From Azolla caroliniana (taxonomy: Eukaryota; Polypodiophyta), in contig JBHGNT010000009.1 of the NCBI GenBank assembly GCA_043228905.1, positions 22,361,380 to 22,425,379 on the forward strand: a DNA stretch of 64,000 nucleotides. Reading direction: 5' to 3'. Each line of letters opens with the position of its first letter. Position 1 is the stretch's first letter. Below are positions 49,206-61,200 of this stretch, piece after piece. The translations under genes were made by a program, and so were the position numbers. The notes beneath the pieces are model-generated. The model made no database searches, had not been told where the DNA came from, and saw nothing but the letters and a program-made list of their open reading frames with translations.

Positions 49206-50739
49206 CCATTCTTTTGGTCAATGAAATCAACTTTTTTAAATTGAATTTACAGTAAATATGATCATATTCTATGTCCGTGCTTACATTTTTTGCATGATTT
49301 TGGACCACGTTTGGAGATTGTTCTTGACTATTATCTAATTTGTGCATCTTTCAAGAACTCGAAAAAACATGACATTTTCTTTTTGTTTTTCAAATGGGTT
49401 TAGGGGGGCATTTGTCAATCTAGTCAATGTAGATCAAACATTGTCCTTGAAAGCTGAAATGGTGTGCCAACTTGCACACCAAGAAGTCTTCTAACTCAAA
49501 ATGCAAACACTTTTTTCAATAAGCTAATGGATATTCCAAATTCCTTAAGGGATATTTCCTTTGAGCTCCCTGCAAAACACTTGCTTCAATCATTTAACAA
49601 TGTGTCACATACCTTAGAGAGGGCACGCAGGTCACCAATTTAGGTTGCCTTTTCAAATCATGCAAGCCTTCGATCAGAATTGCCTTTCCAATTCAACATT
49701 ACTTATGTTATTATACAACCCATCTAATCAAATTGATACCATGCATACCTAAGTAGATAATGTATCCACATTTACGTCATTCACCTAACAAGGCAAAGTC
49801 ATGATGTTGGATCCTTGGTTTACACCTTCCAAATAAAACAATTACATCGTATAAATAGCTCAATGTCAAAAGAAGTAGAAGGCTAACATGCATCCGAATT
49901 AGAATTCAATGCAGACCAATTGTTTTTGGCAATAATTGGATGTGATCTTCTCATTCCATTTAACAAACTTATCTCAAACAGTCGTGACCTTTTAGCACAC
50001 GACAATAGCTTTTAATTATGTATTTTTTTAAATGACTAATGAACCATCAAATCTCTACATGGGCCATACATGATGCATTTGGTTCTTCAAGTCAAGCTTC
50101 AAAGTTCATAATATAAATAATTATCCAAATTTCACAATAATAGAGTTGACATTTTAAATGTTCGAGCAAACTCAACCCTTTAGATTAAACAATTGACATT
50201 TGAAAAGCACACGAAGTTTTCGGGTGAATTTTCATGTCATTAGAAATCTAAATTACTATAACACTAGCATTTATTGCAATGTAAATTATTGCAAATACAT
50301 AGTTACTCATTCAAATCACAGAAATAACCATTGAAAAAGTATGTTATTAATCACATTATTGCCAATACATATATTTTCTCACATGTAATTAGATCTTTGT
50401 GATTGACAACTAAAGAAAGTGGTACCATAATTTATGGTTCCCCTAATAATAAATAAATTTTGGACATTTGAATGCATGGAGAGAACAAATTAAGTGGGAT
50501 CCCCCACCTTTAAATGTGACCTATTTTCTTACTAAAAAAAAAACCGAGTTGGCCATTGTGAGTTTGACGATTAAAGGTAGATGTTCATTTTCTAACAATT
50601 CCAAAAACACGAGTTTGACCTTGCACTTGACAATTGTGTTTTTCCTAATAATTTAAAGAAAGAAAACGTTGAACGCAAGTTTTTTAAAACCTTTTATTTA
50701 ATTATTGAGGGGGGGAACCCCAAATACCCTTAGGTGTTC

Positions 50740-53700
50740 TTTTTTTTGAAAGAAAGATACACCTTAGTATATTATGTACTTGAGAAATGGACAGATAGAA
50801 AACAGAAGGAGACATTTCATCTCACCTCTATAGTAATAGAAAGGCTAATACCAACATCTGATCAAACAAATGATATCATATAAGAAACAAGTGGAGTACA
50901 AACTACTGCAATATAAAAGAAGGTATGGCATAATTCCACCTCACACCAGAAGTTGTATCTGAAAATAAGTGAAGCCCTCACCATCGTTTCTTAAAGTCCA
51001 CTTGACGTTGCCATAGAACATCAGTTGAACCCTGCAGATCATGATATTGCCCACGTAGGGTATGGACAAATAATAACCAGAATTCAATAAGCATGGTGTT
51101 GAGATGTATGTGAGCATTATTAAAAATGACATCACATCTCACTTTCCATATTGTCCAAATAGCTAATGACGTAATAGTACGCCAAATAACCAAAATTTCA
51201 ATCCTAAACCGTAGAATAAAAGATGGAAATGAAGTGAGATAGAGGTACCCATGGGAAGGTGAAAGACATGAGAAGCATGCCTACTTTCATACTTCATAAC
51301 ATCTCCATGAAGGACACCCCATAATACTACACCCCACGAGAAAATAGAACGAAAATAATGGTGTCTCAGCAATAAAAGCAACTTACTCCAAAATTGCTTG
51401 ATCTTGGGACATAACCAAAACAAATGCAAAATAGATTCCCCAGATGCACCACAATGTATTCCACAACCATATTGCTGATTTTGCCTCAACCAATCACCAA
51501 CAGGAAGAGCATAATGCATCAACTGCCAACGAAAACAAATCACTTTTTTCGGCAATTGCATACTCCACAACCATTTCCAAAATTTTGTAAGTTGCAATGC
51601 ATGCACATTATTTGCAGTCCAATGCTTCATGGCAGCATGGCATTTATACTTTGATTGCAATAATAAATTTCTACCTAGCTTAGCCGAATATTGGAAAAAC
51701 TCCAAATGTTTACCATTTCCTCCAACACTTAGCTTTTTCCATTGATAATCAATTGAATCCCAATCCAAATTGTAAAGCGGTTTTTAAAAAAAAACCCACA
51801 ATGAACAACACCGTAAGAATTCTTGAAAGAGTGGATCCAAAAACCATTTTTTTCCAGATCTTGCAACTACTCGAATAACTAAAACATTGGCGGACATCCA
51901 CACTTCTGATGCAGAAAATACATGCCACATTAAAGTATATAACATCACCTACAATGTTAGTTACTTTGGCTCCTAAAATAACTTTTAAAGGAGAGAAATA
52001 ACCAAACCAGATTGCTAGAAGGGGACCATGAAGCCATAATTTGTCCCAATGCCTCTTGCATATCATTGCACATAATAACACTTCCTCGAACTGAAAGCAT
52101 CGACAAAAATTGTAACGGATGATTCATAACATAACATCCCCATGATAGAACATTACATGCTATTGATGCATCTAAAGAAGCCCAATTCAACCGAGGACGA
52201 CTACCAAGCAGAAAATCCCTTGTATCAGAGAAGAAAAAATTCCAGGTCAAAGGTTGTCTCAACAAGTCATCCGTTGTCGAAGGCATCTTCCGAACTAGAA
52301 ACTTTTTAACACCTGACCAACTTGCGAGAATTCCATTAAAAAACCTATCTTCTGATAAGGTTGTTTTAAACAAGTGAAAATTCTGAATAAAGGCCCATCT
52401 TAATGAGGGTTGCCACATTCCACCTATTGTTAGACACATAGTAGACAACCTATGCATCATCAACCGACTCCAAACACCTTGCATTGACAACATAACTCTA
52501 CACACAAATTTAGAAAGCAAAGCCTTACATTGTGCTTTTGGATCCACCAGCCCCAACCCACCATTTTGTTGCGGAGCAATCAAATTGATTGACCAAGCTA
52601 CTCTTGGCCTTTTATCTTGACTTGTTTTTCCTCCCCAAATGTAATTGCAAATGAGGCGTTGCACTTGCAAAATACATGATCTAGCAAACAATGTAGTAGA
52701 AACAATATACCAAATAGTAGCTAAAAGAACTTGGTTAGCTACAAGTACACAACCTGCAAATGATAGGTTAACTGAATCCCAAAGCAACAAATTTCTCCTT
52801 AACTTTACAAGTAGAAGAGCAACTAACATATCTGCAATAACATGAAGTCCCACTTGGCAACCCAAGTAATGAGTAGTGGTTCCATCATGAACCCACTTGA
52901 ATTCTTGCGAAGGCATCCAAGAAGGCAACGAATTTTGTGATACCCAAAAACCAAGAGATTTATGCCAATTTATCTTTGCTCTAGAGGCCAAACAGAATTC
53001 CTCCACTACTTCTTGCAATTTACTTAAATTTTCATCATTACCTTGAACATAAATTGCAGTATCATCTCAAATTCTGAATCCAATAGTTGTTGTTGCATTG
53101 CAGGCAAAGGCAAACCCTTCAGAGAAACTTGAGAAGAATTTAAATACATTGAGAATGTTTCCATTACTAGCAAAAACAGGAATGGGGCCAATGGACAACC
53201 TTGACGTACAGAACCGTAAATAGAGAATTTTCTAGTTTGCCCATCGGCTACCAAGACTGAACTAAAGGCCTCACGATACAACGAAGCTATAGCCCTAATC
53301 CATTGAACAGGAAAACCTAATCTCAAAAACGAACCTTCCATGAAATCCCAATCAATTGTGTCATATGCCTTTTCAAAATCTAATAAAAGTACCGCAAGAT
53401 CTTCTTTATTCTTCACTGCCATCCTTGTTAATTCCCAAAATAGAAAAACATTATAAAAAATATTACGTTCTTGCATAAATCCCATATGCAATTCATGCAC
53501 AATATCTGGAAGAAAGGATTGTAATCTCAACGCCAATAACTTAGCGTAAATGTTGTAAATTGTATTCAATAAAGTAATGGGCAACCAACCCTTCACCTCA
53601 TCCGTAACAACATCACCTTTCGGAATGAGGCATATCAATCCCGCTTTCCACTTTTGAGGCATAATACTAGATTGAACATTTCTTGAAATGCTGCAAGTAA

Positions 53701-53747
53701 ATCATCAACAATCAAATCCCAATATGTAATGAAAAAATATCTTCCTG
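50740..53747 (-). mobile_element. Degenerate, 5'-truncated LINE (non-LTR retrotransposon)
   Basis: Reading the minus strand from 53747 downward, reverse transcriptase blocks appear: 'WKAGLICLIPKGD', 'AVLLLDFEKAYDTIDWDF' and 'GSVRQGCPLAPFLFLLVME'. The catalytic (F/Y)xDD region near 53040-53075 is split by a frameshift: 'DDTAIYVQGND' continues in another frame. 52000-53018 encodes the connection region. 51163-51768 carries a zf-RVT-like segment with 'WSMQLPKKVICFRWQLMH' and 'CGIHCGASGESILHLFWLC'. The element ends in an 8-nt T-run at 50740-50747, the remnant of a poly(A) tail. Endonuclease and ORF1 regions are absent. Several frameshifts make it inactive. Confidence 0.85.
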
Positions 53748-54305
53748 GTTATAGGTTATAGGGTTAGGGTTAATGATATTGATCTTGATGATTGATGATG
53801 AACGGTAATGGTAGAATAGGGTTATGATAGGGATATAATAAGCATTGTGGGATTGAAGGCTATGGCAATGGCATTGCAAATCATTGTGAGGTGGGGGAAT
53901 GGCTCCACCCCCCTCCCAAGGTGTAATATGGTTGGTAGGGATGTATGCCGTTAACTATGTTAGTCAACATGTTGCATTATGGGGCTCACTTTTTTAGACT
54001 TAATTTGTGGGTCAACCAAGGTTACTTATGGGTGGTTTTGACATGTGTGTTAATGCATCATAATCTATTACAATATTCTATTTTGCTTCAATCTCAATTT
54101 GATTTTCTCAAGGAGCCTAATTTGGTGAACTTTTTGCTACAAAAGGGATAGGAAGGTAGAAGAGACATGTGATATAACTCTACAAAACATTAATGTCATT
54201 CATCAAAAAGTATGGTTAACTAATGGCCAACAATGACTTGGGGGTTCTCGTCAAGAGTTCTCTAAAGTTCTCTCTAGGTGTAATGTGTTATTAATACATG
54301 CACCA
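53748..54305. other. Spacer between the LINE and the Copia element
   Basis: Starts with a short telomere-like 'tatagggttagggtt' at about 53758 and otherwise has no recognisable features. An open frame at 53945-54148 has no clear family match. It may be the flank of an older insertion, since the same unoccupied locus resumes at 62714. Confidence 0.45.
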
Positions 54306-54310
54306 CTAGG

Positions 54311-54366
54311 TGTAAAGAATCGGGTATGATTCTTGTGTAGCGGAATAGGTGTGAACTGTGTGTGTG

Positions 54367-54433
<67 letters not shown>

Positions 54434-54746
54434 GAGAGAGACAAGGAGTAAGACACAGAGTATACGCAAGGTAGATTATATTAACAAAGGAGAAAGACTC
54501 AACATTATACAAGGTGGGAGGAGGGTGCTTTATATAGTCACCCTCTCTCTTCATTAACTACAAGACTCATGGAGCACGGGGGATGTGAAAGCTCATAAGT
54601 TATGTGTCATAGAATATGATTCTATGACTCATACTAAATGCTAGAATACAAAGAGGTGACATAATGGTGACTCTTGACCGTTGGAGTGTTTATTCACTCT
54701 CAAGGTGAGTTCACACACTAGACAAAGTTGAGCTTGATTCTCAACA
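54311..54746 (-). repeat. 3' LTR of the Copia element (436 bp)
   Basis: On the minus strand begins TGTTGAGAATC and ends GATTCTTTACA. It includes a long GA/CT microsatellite (54370-54430, with interrupted continuation to about 54441) that makes it about 40 bp longer than the other LTR. It lies next to the polypurine tract. Confidence 0.95.
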
Positions 54747-54764
54747 CACCCCCTCAAGCTCAAG
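54747..54764 (-). other. Polypurine tract of the Copia element
   Basis: Minus-strand 'cttgagcttgagggggtg' abuts the 3' LTR start. The G-run immediately before TGTTGAG is the typical plus-strand priming site of LTR retrotransposons. Confidence 0.85.
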
Positions 54765-54779
54765 TCGGGTCGGTTTCAG

Positions 54780-55030
54780 ACGGTATCCGAAATCTGCTTC
54801 GACTCGCGTTCCGGAGTCCGCGTCAACTCGCGTAAACTCGCATTTATGCGGAGTTGCGGAATCCGTGCTCCAGCTTGCGTTGTGCGTAGTTGTGAAGTAT
54901 GTGCTTCGGCTTGCGTCTTTCTTCGCGGCTTTGTGCGGTAGATCGGCTCTTCGCGGCTTCGTTGTGCGGTTGCGGAATCCACGCTTCGCAACTTCCTTGC
55001 GTGGTTGCGGAATCCTCGCGTTATTGCGTA
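54780..55030 (-). repeat. GC-rich degenerate tandem repeat in the Copia 3' untranslated part
   Basis: Between RNase H and the polypurine tract, units of 'ttgcggaatcc.cgcttcg' and 'gcgtagttg' recur at irregular spacings of about 25-60 bp. There is no coding frame consistent with the pol domains. Confidence 0.6.
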
Positions 55031-57290
55031 GTGTCTTCAGTACTCCCCCTCAAGCTTGGCAGGTCAGGGATCGTCAATCCGAGATCGGTCATGAATTGCC
55101 ACAACTTGTTGGCTCCTAAGGCTTTAATGAAGATGTCGACCGTTTGAAGATTGGTGCTAATGTGTTGTAGGTCGACATCGCCAGCTAGAATGCGCTCTCG
55201 GATGAAGTGATAGTGCACTTTGATGTGCTTTGTCCGCGCGTGGAACACCAGGTTCCGAGCCAGATAGATATTGCTCATGTTGTCGCAATAAAGGGAAGTA
55301 CGCCCAAATCCTTGAGTATCCTTTTGAGCCATACGGCTTCACATGCGGCCACTGCCGCGCTCTTGTATTCCGCCTCTGTGCTCGAAAGAGCGACGGTTGG
55401 TTGCTTTTGTTGCTCCAAGATATTGCTCCGCTGCCGAGGGAGAAAACAAATCCGGAGGTTGATCTTCTATCGGCTTTGTAGCCGGCCCAATCGACGTTTG
55501 TGTACCCCTCGAGTCGTATTGGCATCACGGTCTTGTAGAGGATGCTGCAATCCATTGTGCCGCTCACGTATCGTAGAACTCGCTTAGCGCAATCCAAGTG
55601 AGTATTACGCGATGTTTGCATGAATTGGCTAAGGAGACCGATCGGATAATTGAGATCGGGTCGTGTGATCGTGAGGTAGATGAGACTCCCGATACTGAGT
55701 CGGCTCAAGTCGTATTGGCATCTCAGTCTTGTAGAGGATGCCGCAATCCATTGTGCCACTCACATATCGTAGAACTCGCTTAGCGCAATCCAAGTGAGTA
55801 TTACACGGTGTTTGCATGAATTGGCTAAGGAGACTGATCGGATAATTGAGATCGGGTCGTGTGATCGTGAGGTAGATGAGACTCCCGATGAGTTGCTGAT
55901 ACTGAGTCGGCTCACACGCTTTGGTGACAAAGGTTGCATCTAGTTTGAGATTGCGATCGAGCGGGGTTGCTGCGGATTTGCACTCAACCATCCCGAACTT
56001 GTATAACAAGTTGAGGATGTAGTGCCGTTGAGAGATCATGATTCTGGCCGGAGTCCGAATTACCTCGATGTCGAGGAAGTAGTGGAGCTCCTTCATGTCC
56101 GTCATCTCGAACTTGTCGGAAAGGAGGGATTTGACCTTATTGATTTCGACGAGATGCTCACCTCCAATGACAAGGTCATCCACATATAGGATGATGACGA
56201 TTGGACTTGCGGAATCGCTTCGTATGTAGAGGGAGTTGTCCGATTTTGACATACGGAAGCCAATTTGATGAAGATATTGGGTTATCTTCGAATGCCAAGC
56301 ACACGGTGCTTGCTTGAGGCTGTAGAGTGGCTTCTTGAGTCAACATACATCTTTCGGATGGGTGCTCGAGTTGAAACCGGGTGGTTGTATCATGTACACC
56401 TCCTCTTCCAATTCGCCTTGTAGAAAGGCGTTCTTGACGTCCATTTGATGGAGGTGCCACCCTTTCGCCGTGGCAAGCGCAATTACGGTCCGTACCGTCG
56501 TCATCTTTGCCACCGGGGCAAAGGTCTCTTCGTAGTCAACTTCGTGCGTTTGGGCGTAGCCTTTCACTACGAGTCGCGCTTTGTAGCGGTTGACGGAACC
56601 GTCGGCGTTGTAGTTCACTTTGTAAATCCATCTGCATGCGATCGCCTTTTTGTGTGGTGAGGTGGGAACGAGATCCCACGTCTTGTTCTTGCGTAGTGCC
56701 TGCATCTCCTCGTTCATGGTTTCGATCCATCGCGTATCCTTGGTTGTTTCGGAAAATGTTTCCGACTCGCGTACTGTCGCCACCTTCATCATAAAGGCAT
56801 AGTGATATGCCATGTAGTTGTTGTAGCCGAATCGGCTGATCGGATTCTTTTCACAGGTGGAGCGACAGAGCTTTTCATTTGCAGAGATGAGGGCTTTCTT
56901 AGCTCCGATTGGTACATCAAAGCCGTTGAACTCACTATTGAGTGAGTGAGTCAACTCATCGTCGTTGAAGCGATCGTCTTCGTATTCCGCCATTTTCGCC
57001 TTGCCTTTGTCCATCTTCGGGCTAGGCCGCGATGTGCTTTGATTGCTCAAAGGCTCTTGTGGTCCGCTCAATCGGGTCGTGATCAGACTTTCTTCGAACA
57101 TGCACGTAAGGCGATCTTCATCCTCTATCTCTTGTTCGGCGGATTCCAGGTCAAGCGGAGTCAGAGTCGAAGTTGTCTTTGGTGCGTACCAGGATGCGGA
57201 CTCGTCAAAAACGACGTCTCGACTTACTCAAGATTTTTGAGTTGAGGGGTTGTAACACTTGTACCCCGTTTGCTCCAGTGAGTATCCTAC
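55021..57290 (-). pseudogene. Copia reverse transcriptase and RNase H region, disrupted
   Basis: Continues the integrase frame beyond the hAT insertion: 'LVGYSLEQTGYKCYNPSTQK', TGA at 57228-57230, then 'VSRDVVFDESASWYAP'. The reverse transcriptase has 'DTRWIETMNEEMQALRKNKT', 'ACRWIYKVN', 'VDYEETFAPVAKM', 'HQMDVKNAFLQGELEEEVYM', a TGA at 56340-56342, and the YVDD catalytic box in 'ILYVDDLVIG' near 56180. 'GSLIYLTITRPDL' and 'YVSGTMDC' follow, then RNase H ('DWAGYKADRRSTSGF', 'LYCDNMSNIYLARN'). The 196-bp duplication at 55571-55962 shifts the frame, and a second shift lies inside RNase H. A functional protein cannot be made. Confidence 0.92.
55571..55962 (-). repeat. 196-bp tandem duplication within the Copia reverse transcriptase
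   Basis: 'tcgtagaactcgcttagcgc' occurs at 55571 and again at 55767. The copies stay alignable (gtgagtattac.cg.tgtttgcatgaattggctaaggag and further). The length is 3n+1, so it breaks the reading frame and repeats the 'LIYLTITRPDL...YVSGTMDC' part of the polymerase. Confidence 0.92.
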
Positions 57291-59238
57291 CAGGGCAAAA
57301 ATTTGACGGGTGTAATGCCCGTCAAAGGCCATTTTGCCCGTCAAAAACATACATCTAATAAAAATGTCCGTCAAATGACATATAAAGTATAAAATTTTCC
57401 TTTTCATATGAAAGGCCACTAAAAATTATCCATGTCAAATGACATGCTAAAATTCTAATTTCCATGTCATATAATATATATATATATTATATGTAATAAC
57501 TAATAAGTTATAAGTTATAACTATGTGTGTAGTATGTAGTTACAACTTACTAAGTTACTAGTATAAAGTGTGTAATATACTAGGTCCTAGAATTAAGAGT
57601 CTAGTCTAATATATATTAATATGACAATATTATAACTTCTAAGTTTATATATATGTATTTAGTTACTAGTATATATATATATATATATATATATCTTATA
57701 TGTTTTTTAAAAACACACTTAAAATAAAAAATATAAATTGTAAGTTGTAAATTGTAATGATGAATCATGATTTATGATATAAATTCTCAAATCGATTTAA
57801 AATTTTAACAATAACATTAGTCATTTATTAAATACTCTAATATACTTTTTTTTTCGAAAAAAAAATACTTTAAATTCTAATATACTAGAGTGTAGAGTCT
57901 AGACTCTAGGTTTAATTTAAGTTTTAATTTAAAACTAAAAATTTTACTAACCATCTTTTTATACTTATAAGTTATTACATTTTACTATTATCTATGCTTT
58001 ATTAAAAAATTAAGGTTAATAATAACTTATTAGTACAGAACAAAGGTGAGTACTTCTATTAGGGTAGCAAGCTATTCTTCCACAGTCCACTTAAAAATTA
58101 TTGATTTTATATGTAGTTTTTCTGCAGCAACAATAGAAGAAGACACCCTTCAAGGCTAGGCTTAAGCTTCAACATTTTAAATAGGTAAGTTACCATCTAT
58201 TACATTATGTAATATTATACAATATAGTTTTTGTATTACTTAAGCAATAACTTGCCTGATTGTATTATATTGAAATGAAATACTTTTAATACACAAGTTT
58301 TAAGTTAAAATTAAAACTTTTAATAGTTACCATCCTTTTTATAGTTATTAAGTTATTACTAATAACTATCATCTATGCTTTATGAAGAAATTAAGGTTAG
58401 TAATAACTTATTAGTATAGAAAATAAGTGAGTAAGTACTTCTATTAGGGTAGCAAGCTATTGTTTCACTTAAAAATTATTGATTTCATATGTATTTCTAC
58501 AGCAACAATAGAAGAAGACATCCTTCAAGGCTAGGCTCAAGCTTCAACATTTCAAATAGGCAAGTTACCATCTATTACATTATGTAATATTATACAATAT
58601 AGTTTTTGTATTATTTAAACAATAACTTGGCTGTTTGTATTATATTGAAATGAAATAGTTTTAATACACAAGTTTTAAGTTAAAATTAAAACTTTTAATA
58701 GTTACCATTCTTTTTATAGTTATTAAGTTATTACTAATAACTATCATCTATGCTTTATGAAGAAATTAAGGTTAGTAATAACTTATTAGTATAGAAAATA
58801 AGTGAGTAAGTACTTCTATTAGGGTAGTAAGCTATTGTTCCACTTAAAAATTATTGATTTTATATGTAGTTGTTCTGCAGCAACAATAGAAGAAGACATC
58901 CTTCAAGGCTAGGCTCAAGCTTCAACATTTTAAATAGGTAAGTTACCATCTATCACATTATTTAATTTTATACAATATAGTTTTTGTATTACTTAATAAC
59001 TTGGTTGTTTGTATTTATTTTACGTATTTCATTATCTTTGTGAGGTAGTTATGTTCATTTGTGTACTTTCTATAGCAATAAAATATATAACAATGTAACA
59101 TTACATAGAGCTTTTCATGTCTAAAATCTGTATGTCAAATGACATGTTAAGTTTTTGCAATCTTCTGTCATATGACATACATCTTTAAAAAATGCCCGTC
59201 AAAAAACTTTAAGACTAACCCGTCAATTTTAGGCCCTG
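57291..59238. mobile_element. hAT-type non-autonomous element (1948 bp) inside the Copia element
   Basis: Flanked by perfect octamers TATCCTAC at 57283-57290 and 59239-59246. The termini are inverted repeats: CAGGGCAAAAATTTGACGGG at the left and CAGGGCCTAAAATTGACGGG at the right (reverse complement). Both subterminal zones carry repeated 'gcccgtcaaa' and 'tgtcaaatgacat' motifs, as expected for transposase binding in hAT elements. The interior is very AT-rich and holds three ~380-bp tandem units. No transposase is recognisable. Insertion point is within the codons for 'CILVGY' of the integrase/RT junction; element plus duplication is 1956 nt, a multiple of three. Confidence 0.92.
57945..59070. 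repeat. ~380-bp tandem repeat, three units, in the hAT element
   Basis: 'agggtag.aagctatt' recurs at 58061, 58446 and 58821 (385 and 375 bp apart). In each unit a 'gcagcaacaatagaagaagac' stretch follows, with '.ccttcaaggctaggct.aagcttcaacatt' and 'aaatag gtaagtt' (gcaagtt in unit 2). Then come 'accatctat.acatta' and 'agtttttgtatta'. The units are very similar. Confidence 0.9.
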
Positions 59239-59246
59239 TATCCTAC

Positions 59247-60053
59247 GAGGATACATTTCTCTGACTTCGGGTCAAGCTTTTGACACTTCTCGTTGGGGAT
59301 GTGCACATACGCTATCACGCCGAATATCCGGGTGTGCGATAAGTCCGGCTTCTTTCCAAAGTATTTTTCGTGCGGAGTGACCTCGTGCACCCCGGATGTT
59401 GTGCACCGGTTCATTAGGTAGACGACCGTATTTGCAGCTTCGGCCCAATATGACTTGGGCATATGCTTCTCATTCATCATGGCCCGTGCTACTTCGAGGA
59501 TGTGCCGATTTTTGCGCTCGGCTACTCCGTTTTGTTGCAGAGTGTGTCGACAAGTGAATTCTCGCCGAATTCCTTCCTTTCGGAGATACGTCGTGAAATC
59601 GTCCGAGAAGTACTCCTTGCCGATCTCCGATCGGAGACATCGTACATGTCGGCATGTGGCTTTCTCCACTTCATTCTTGAATTTTTGGAAGTGTCTGAAC
59701 ACTTCGATCTTTTGCCGCATCGGGTAGATCCAAGTGTGCCTAGAGAAGTCATCGATGAAGAGAACGTAATATCGGCATCCGTTGAATGTAGCCGTCTGTG
59801 CCGGTCCCCATACGTCGGAATGGACTACGTCGAGTAGACCTTTGCTCACGTTTCGCTCTTTCGGGAATGGGTGTCGGTGTTGCTTGCCGAATTGGCACGC
59901 TTCGCATACACCTTCAATCTCCTTCTCTTTGAATGTCGGAAGTCCGATGACGACTCCTTTCGATTTCATTGCTTTGAGTTTGTTGAGATTGAAGGAACGG
60001 AACATTGCCGATGTGCCGAATCGGGTGCATAGTGTCATCTCCTGTTTCGACAT
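59247..60053 (-). pseudogene. Copia integrase region, interrupted
   Basis: The minus strand from 60053 encodes the pre-integrase zinc-binding end ('CEACQFGKQHRHPFPKER') and the integrase core. The acidic triad appears in 'VVHSDVWGP' (Asp), 'VLFIDDFSRHTWIYPM' (region of the second Asp) and 'QQNGVAERKNRHILEVARAM' (Glu). It closes with 'KYFGKKPDLSHTRIFG' and 'CILVGY' at the hAT insertion point. The upstream part that should join it to protease is missing or out of frame. It acts at integration of the cDNA in the active family; this copy cannot be expressed intact. Confidence 0.92.
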
Positions 60054-61200
60054 AACCGGGTCGCTCCGGCTCTCGAAGTTCGAGAAACCATTCTTTATGG
60101 GATGTCATATGGTTTGAGGCTCCGGAGTCAACAAACCATACGTCCTCCGGATTGAGGGCACTAGTTGAGGTAGAGGCCAACATAGAGTTTGCTCTATGTT
60201 TCATCATGAACATTCCGCCACGGTCGGAGTTGTGTGCATACATTCCGCCACGATCTTCGTAGTCGGAGTTGTGCCCGTACATTCCGCTATACTCTTCGTA
60301 GTCGGAATTGTGCACGTAATTCGTGAGTTGTCGGCTTGTGGAAGCTGATTCACGCATCTTCTTTCGACACTCTTCTTCGTGGTGACCGAGCTTTCCGCAA
60401 TATCCGCATTCGGTTGCGTTTTGACGGCTTGGGCCGGAGTGGAAGCTCCCCCTTCTTGCGAAGGTTCCTCATTGGCTTCCGTTTTGCGGCCGAAATTGGG
60501 AGTTGTTGTCGTAGGTTGGACCTCGTCCGCCTTGTCCTTGGCCAAATCGGCCTCTCGCTCGTCCGCGTCCTCTTCCTTCGTTCGAGAGCGTGTAGAGCAT
60601 GTGGCCTTCCGACTCATTGCTCCTTGTACGCACGTGGTTTTCTTCGACCAATAGCATTGATTGGAGCTCGAAAAAGGAGGGAGATTTCACCCTTGCTAGA
60701 ACGGCGGTTCGCATCGCGCCGAACCGTGGTGCAAGGCCGCTGAGGCATATTTGCACCATCTCATCATCATCGATACTTACGCTTATCGAGCCGAGCGAGT
60801 TACAAAGCTCCTTGATCTTCAAGGTGTATGTCGTGATGGACATGTCCCTTTGTTGAATGTTGTTCAACTCTTGGCGGAGTTGAAGCCTTCTTGCGGTTGT
60901 GTTCGCCGCAAAAATCTTTCGTAGATTTTCCCATGCCTCCTTCGGCGCCTTGGCTTTGCGAATGTAGCCGAGCATGTGATCATGAACACATGTCGCTAAG
61001 CAATACATCACGCAGCTTGCGGCTTGCTCCCATGTCGCGTATCCGGGAGCCGCTTCGACAGGTCGGTCTTCGTGCTCTCCTTTGATGTAGCTCCAATAGC
61101 CTTGTCCGACAAGGTATTGGTGCATCTTGTACTCCCAAGATGCGAAGTTGTTTCGATCCAACTTCTCGGTAGGGAGAGCGCTCCCCATTTGAGTATTCAT
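59914..61200 (-). pseudogene. Copia gag and protease region, with one nonsense codon
   Basis: One reading frame from ATG at 61200 runs through gag ('DRNNFASWEYKMHQYL', 'WENLRKIFAANTTARRLQL', 'RQELNNIQQRDMSITTY') to an RGRGR basic segment. A TGA at 60469-60471 interrupts it. The same frame resumes with the CCHC knuckle 'CGYCGKLGHHEEEC' (about 60360-60410) and the aspartic protease start 'VWFVDSGASNHMTSHKEWF'. It then drifts into non-family sequence after 'IGNVPF'. About 400 bp expected for the rest of protease and the pre-integrase region appear deleted before the integrase frame. A short tandem of 'HNSDYED.GGMY' codons (60200-60310) is an extra feature. Confidence 0.9.

Larger units (their letters stand above)
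45596..50739. other. Gene-free spacer with small duplications
   Basis: Downstream of the TPR gene stop. Contains the duplications at 46459-46690 and 46860-47165 and the 77-bp repeat at 49010-49205 (separate entries). No exons, RNA genes or intact mobile elements were recognised. Confidence 0.55.

Noticed and set aside
49024-49347. 107-codon minus-strand open frame with repeated 'HTYIHIKG'
   Set aside because: It is a translation of the 77-bp tandem repeat.
53755-53775. Interstitial telomere sequence
   Set aside because: Only about two imperfect 'tagggtt' units are present, too few to call.
53945-54151. 68-codon open frame on the plus strand
   Set aside because: No family similarity, no splice context, and it lies in transposon-flanking sequence.
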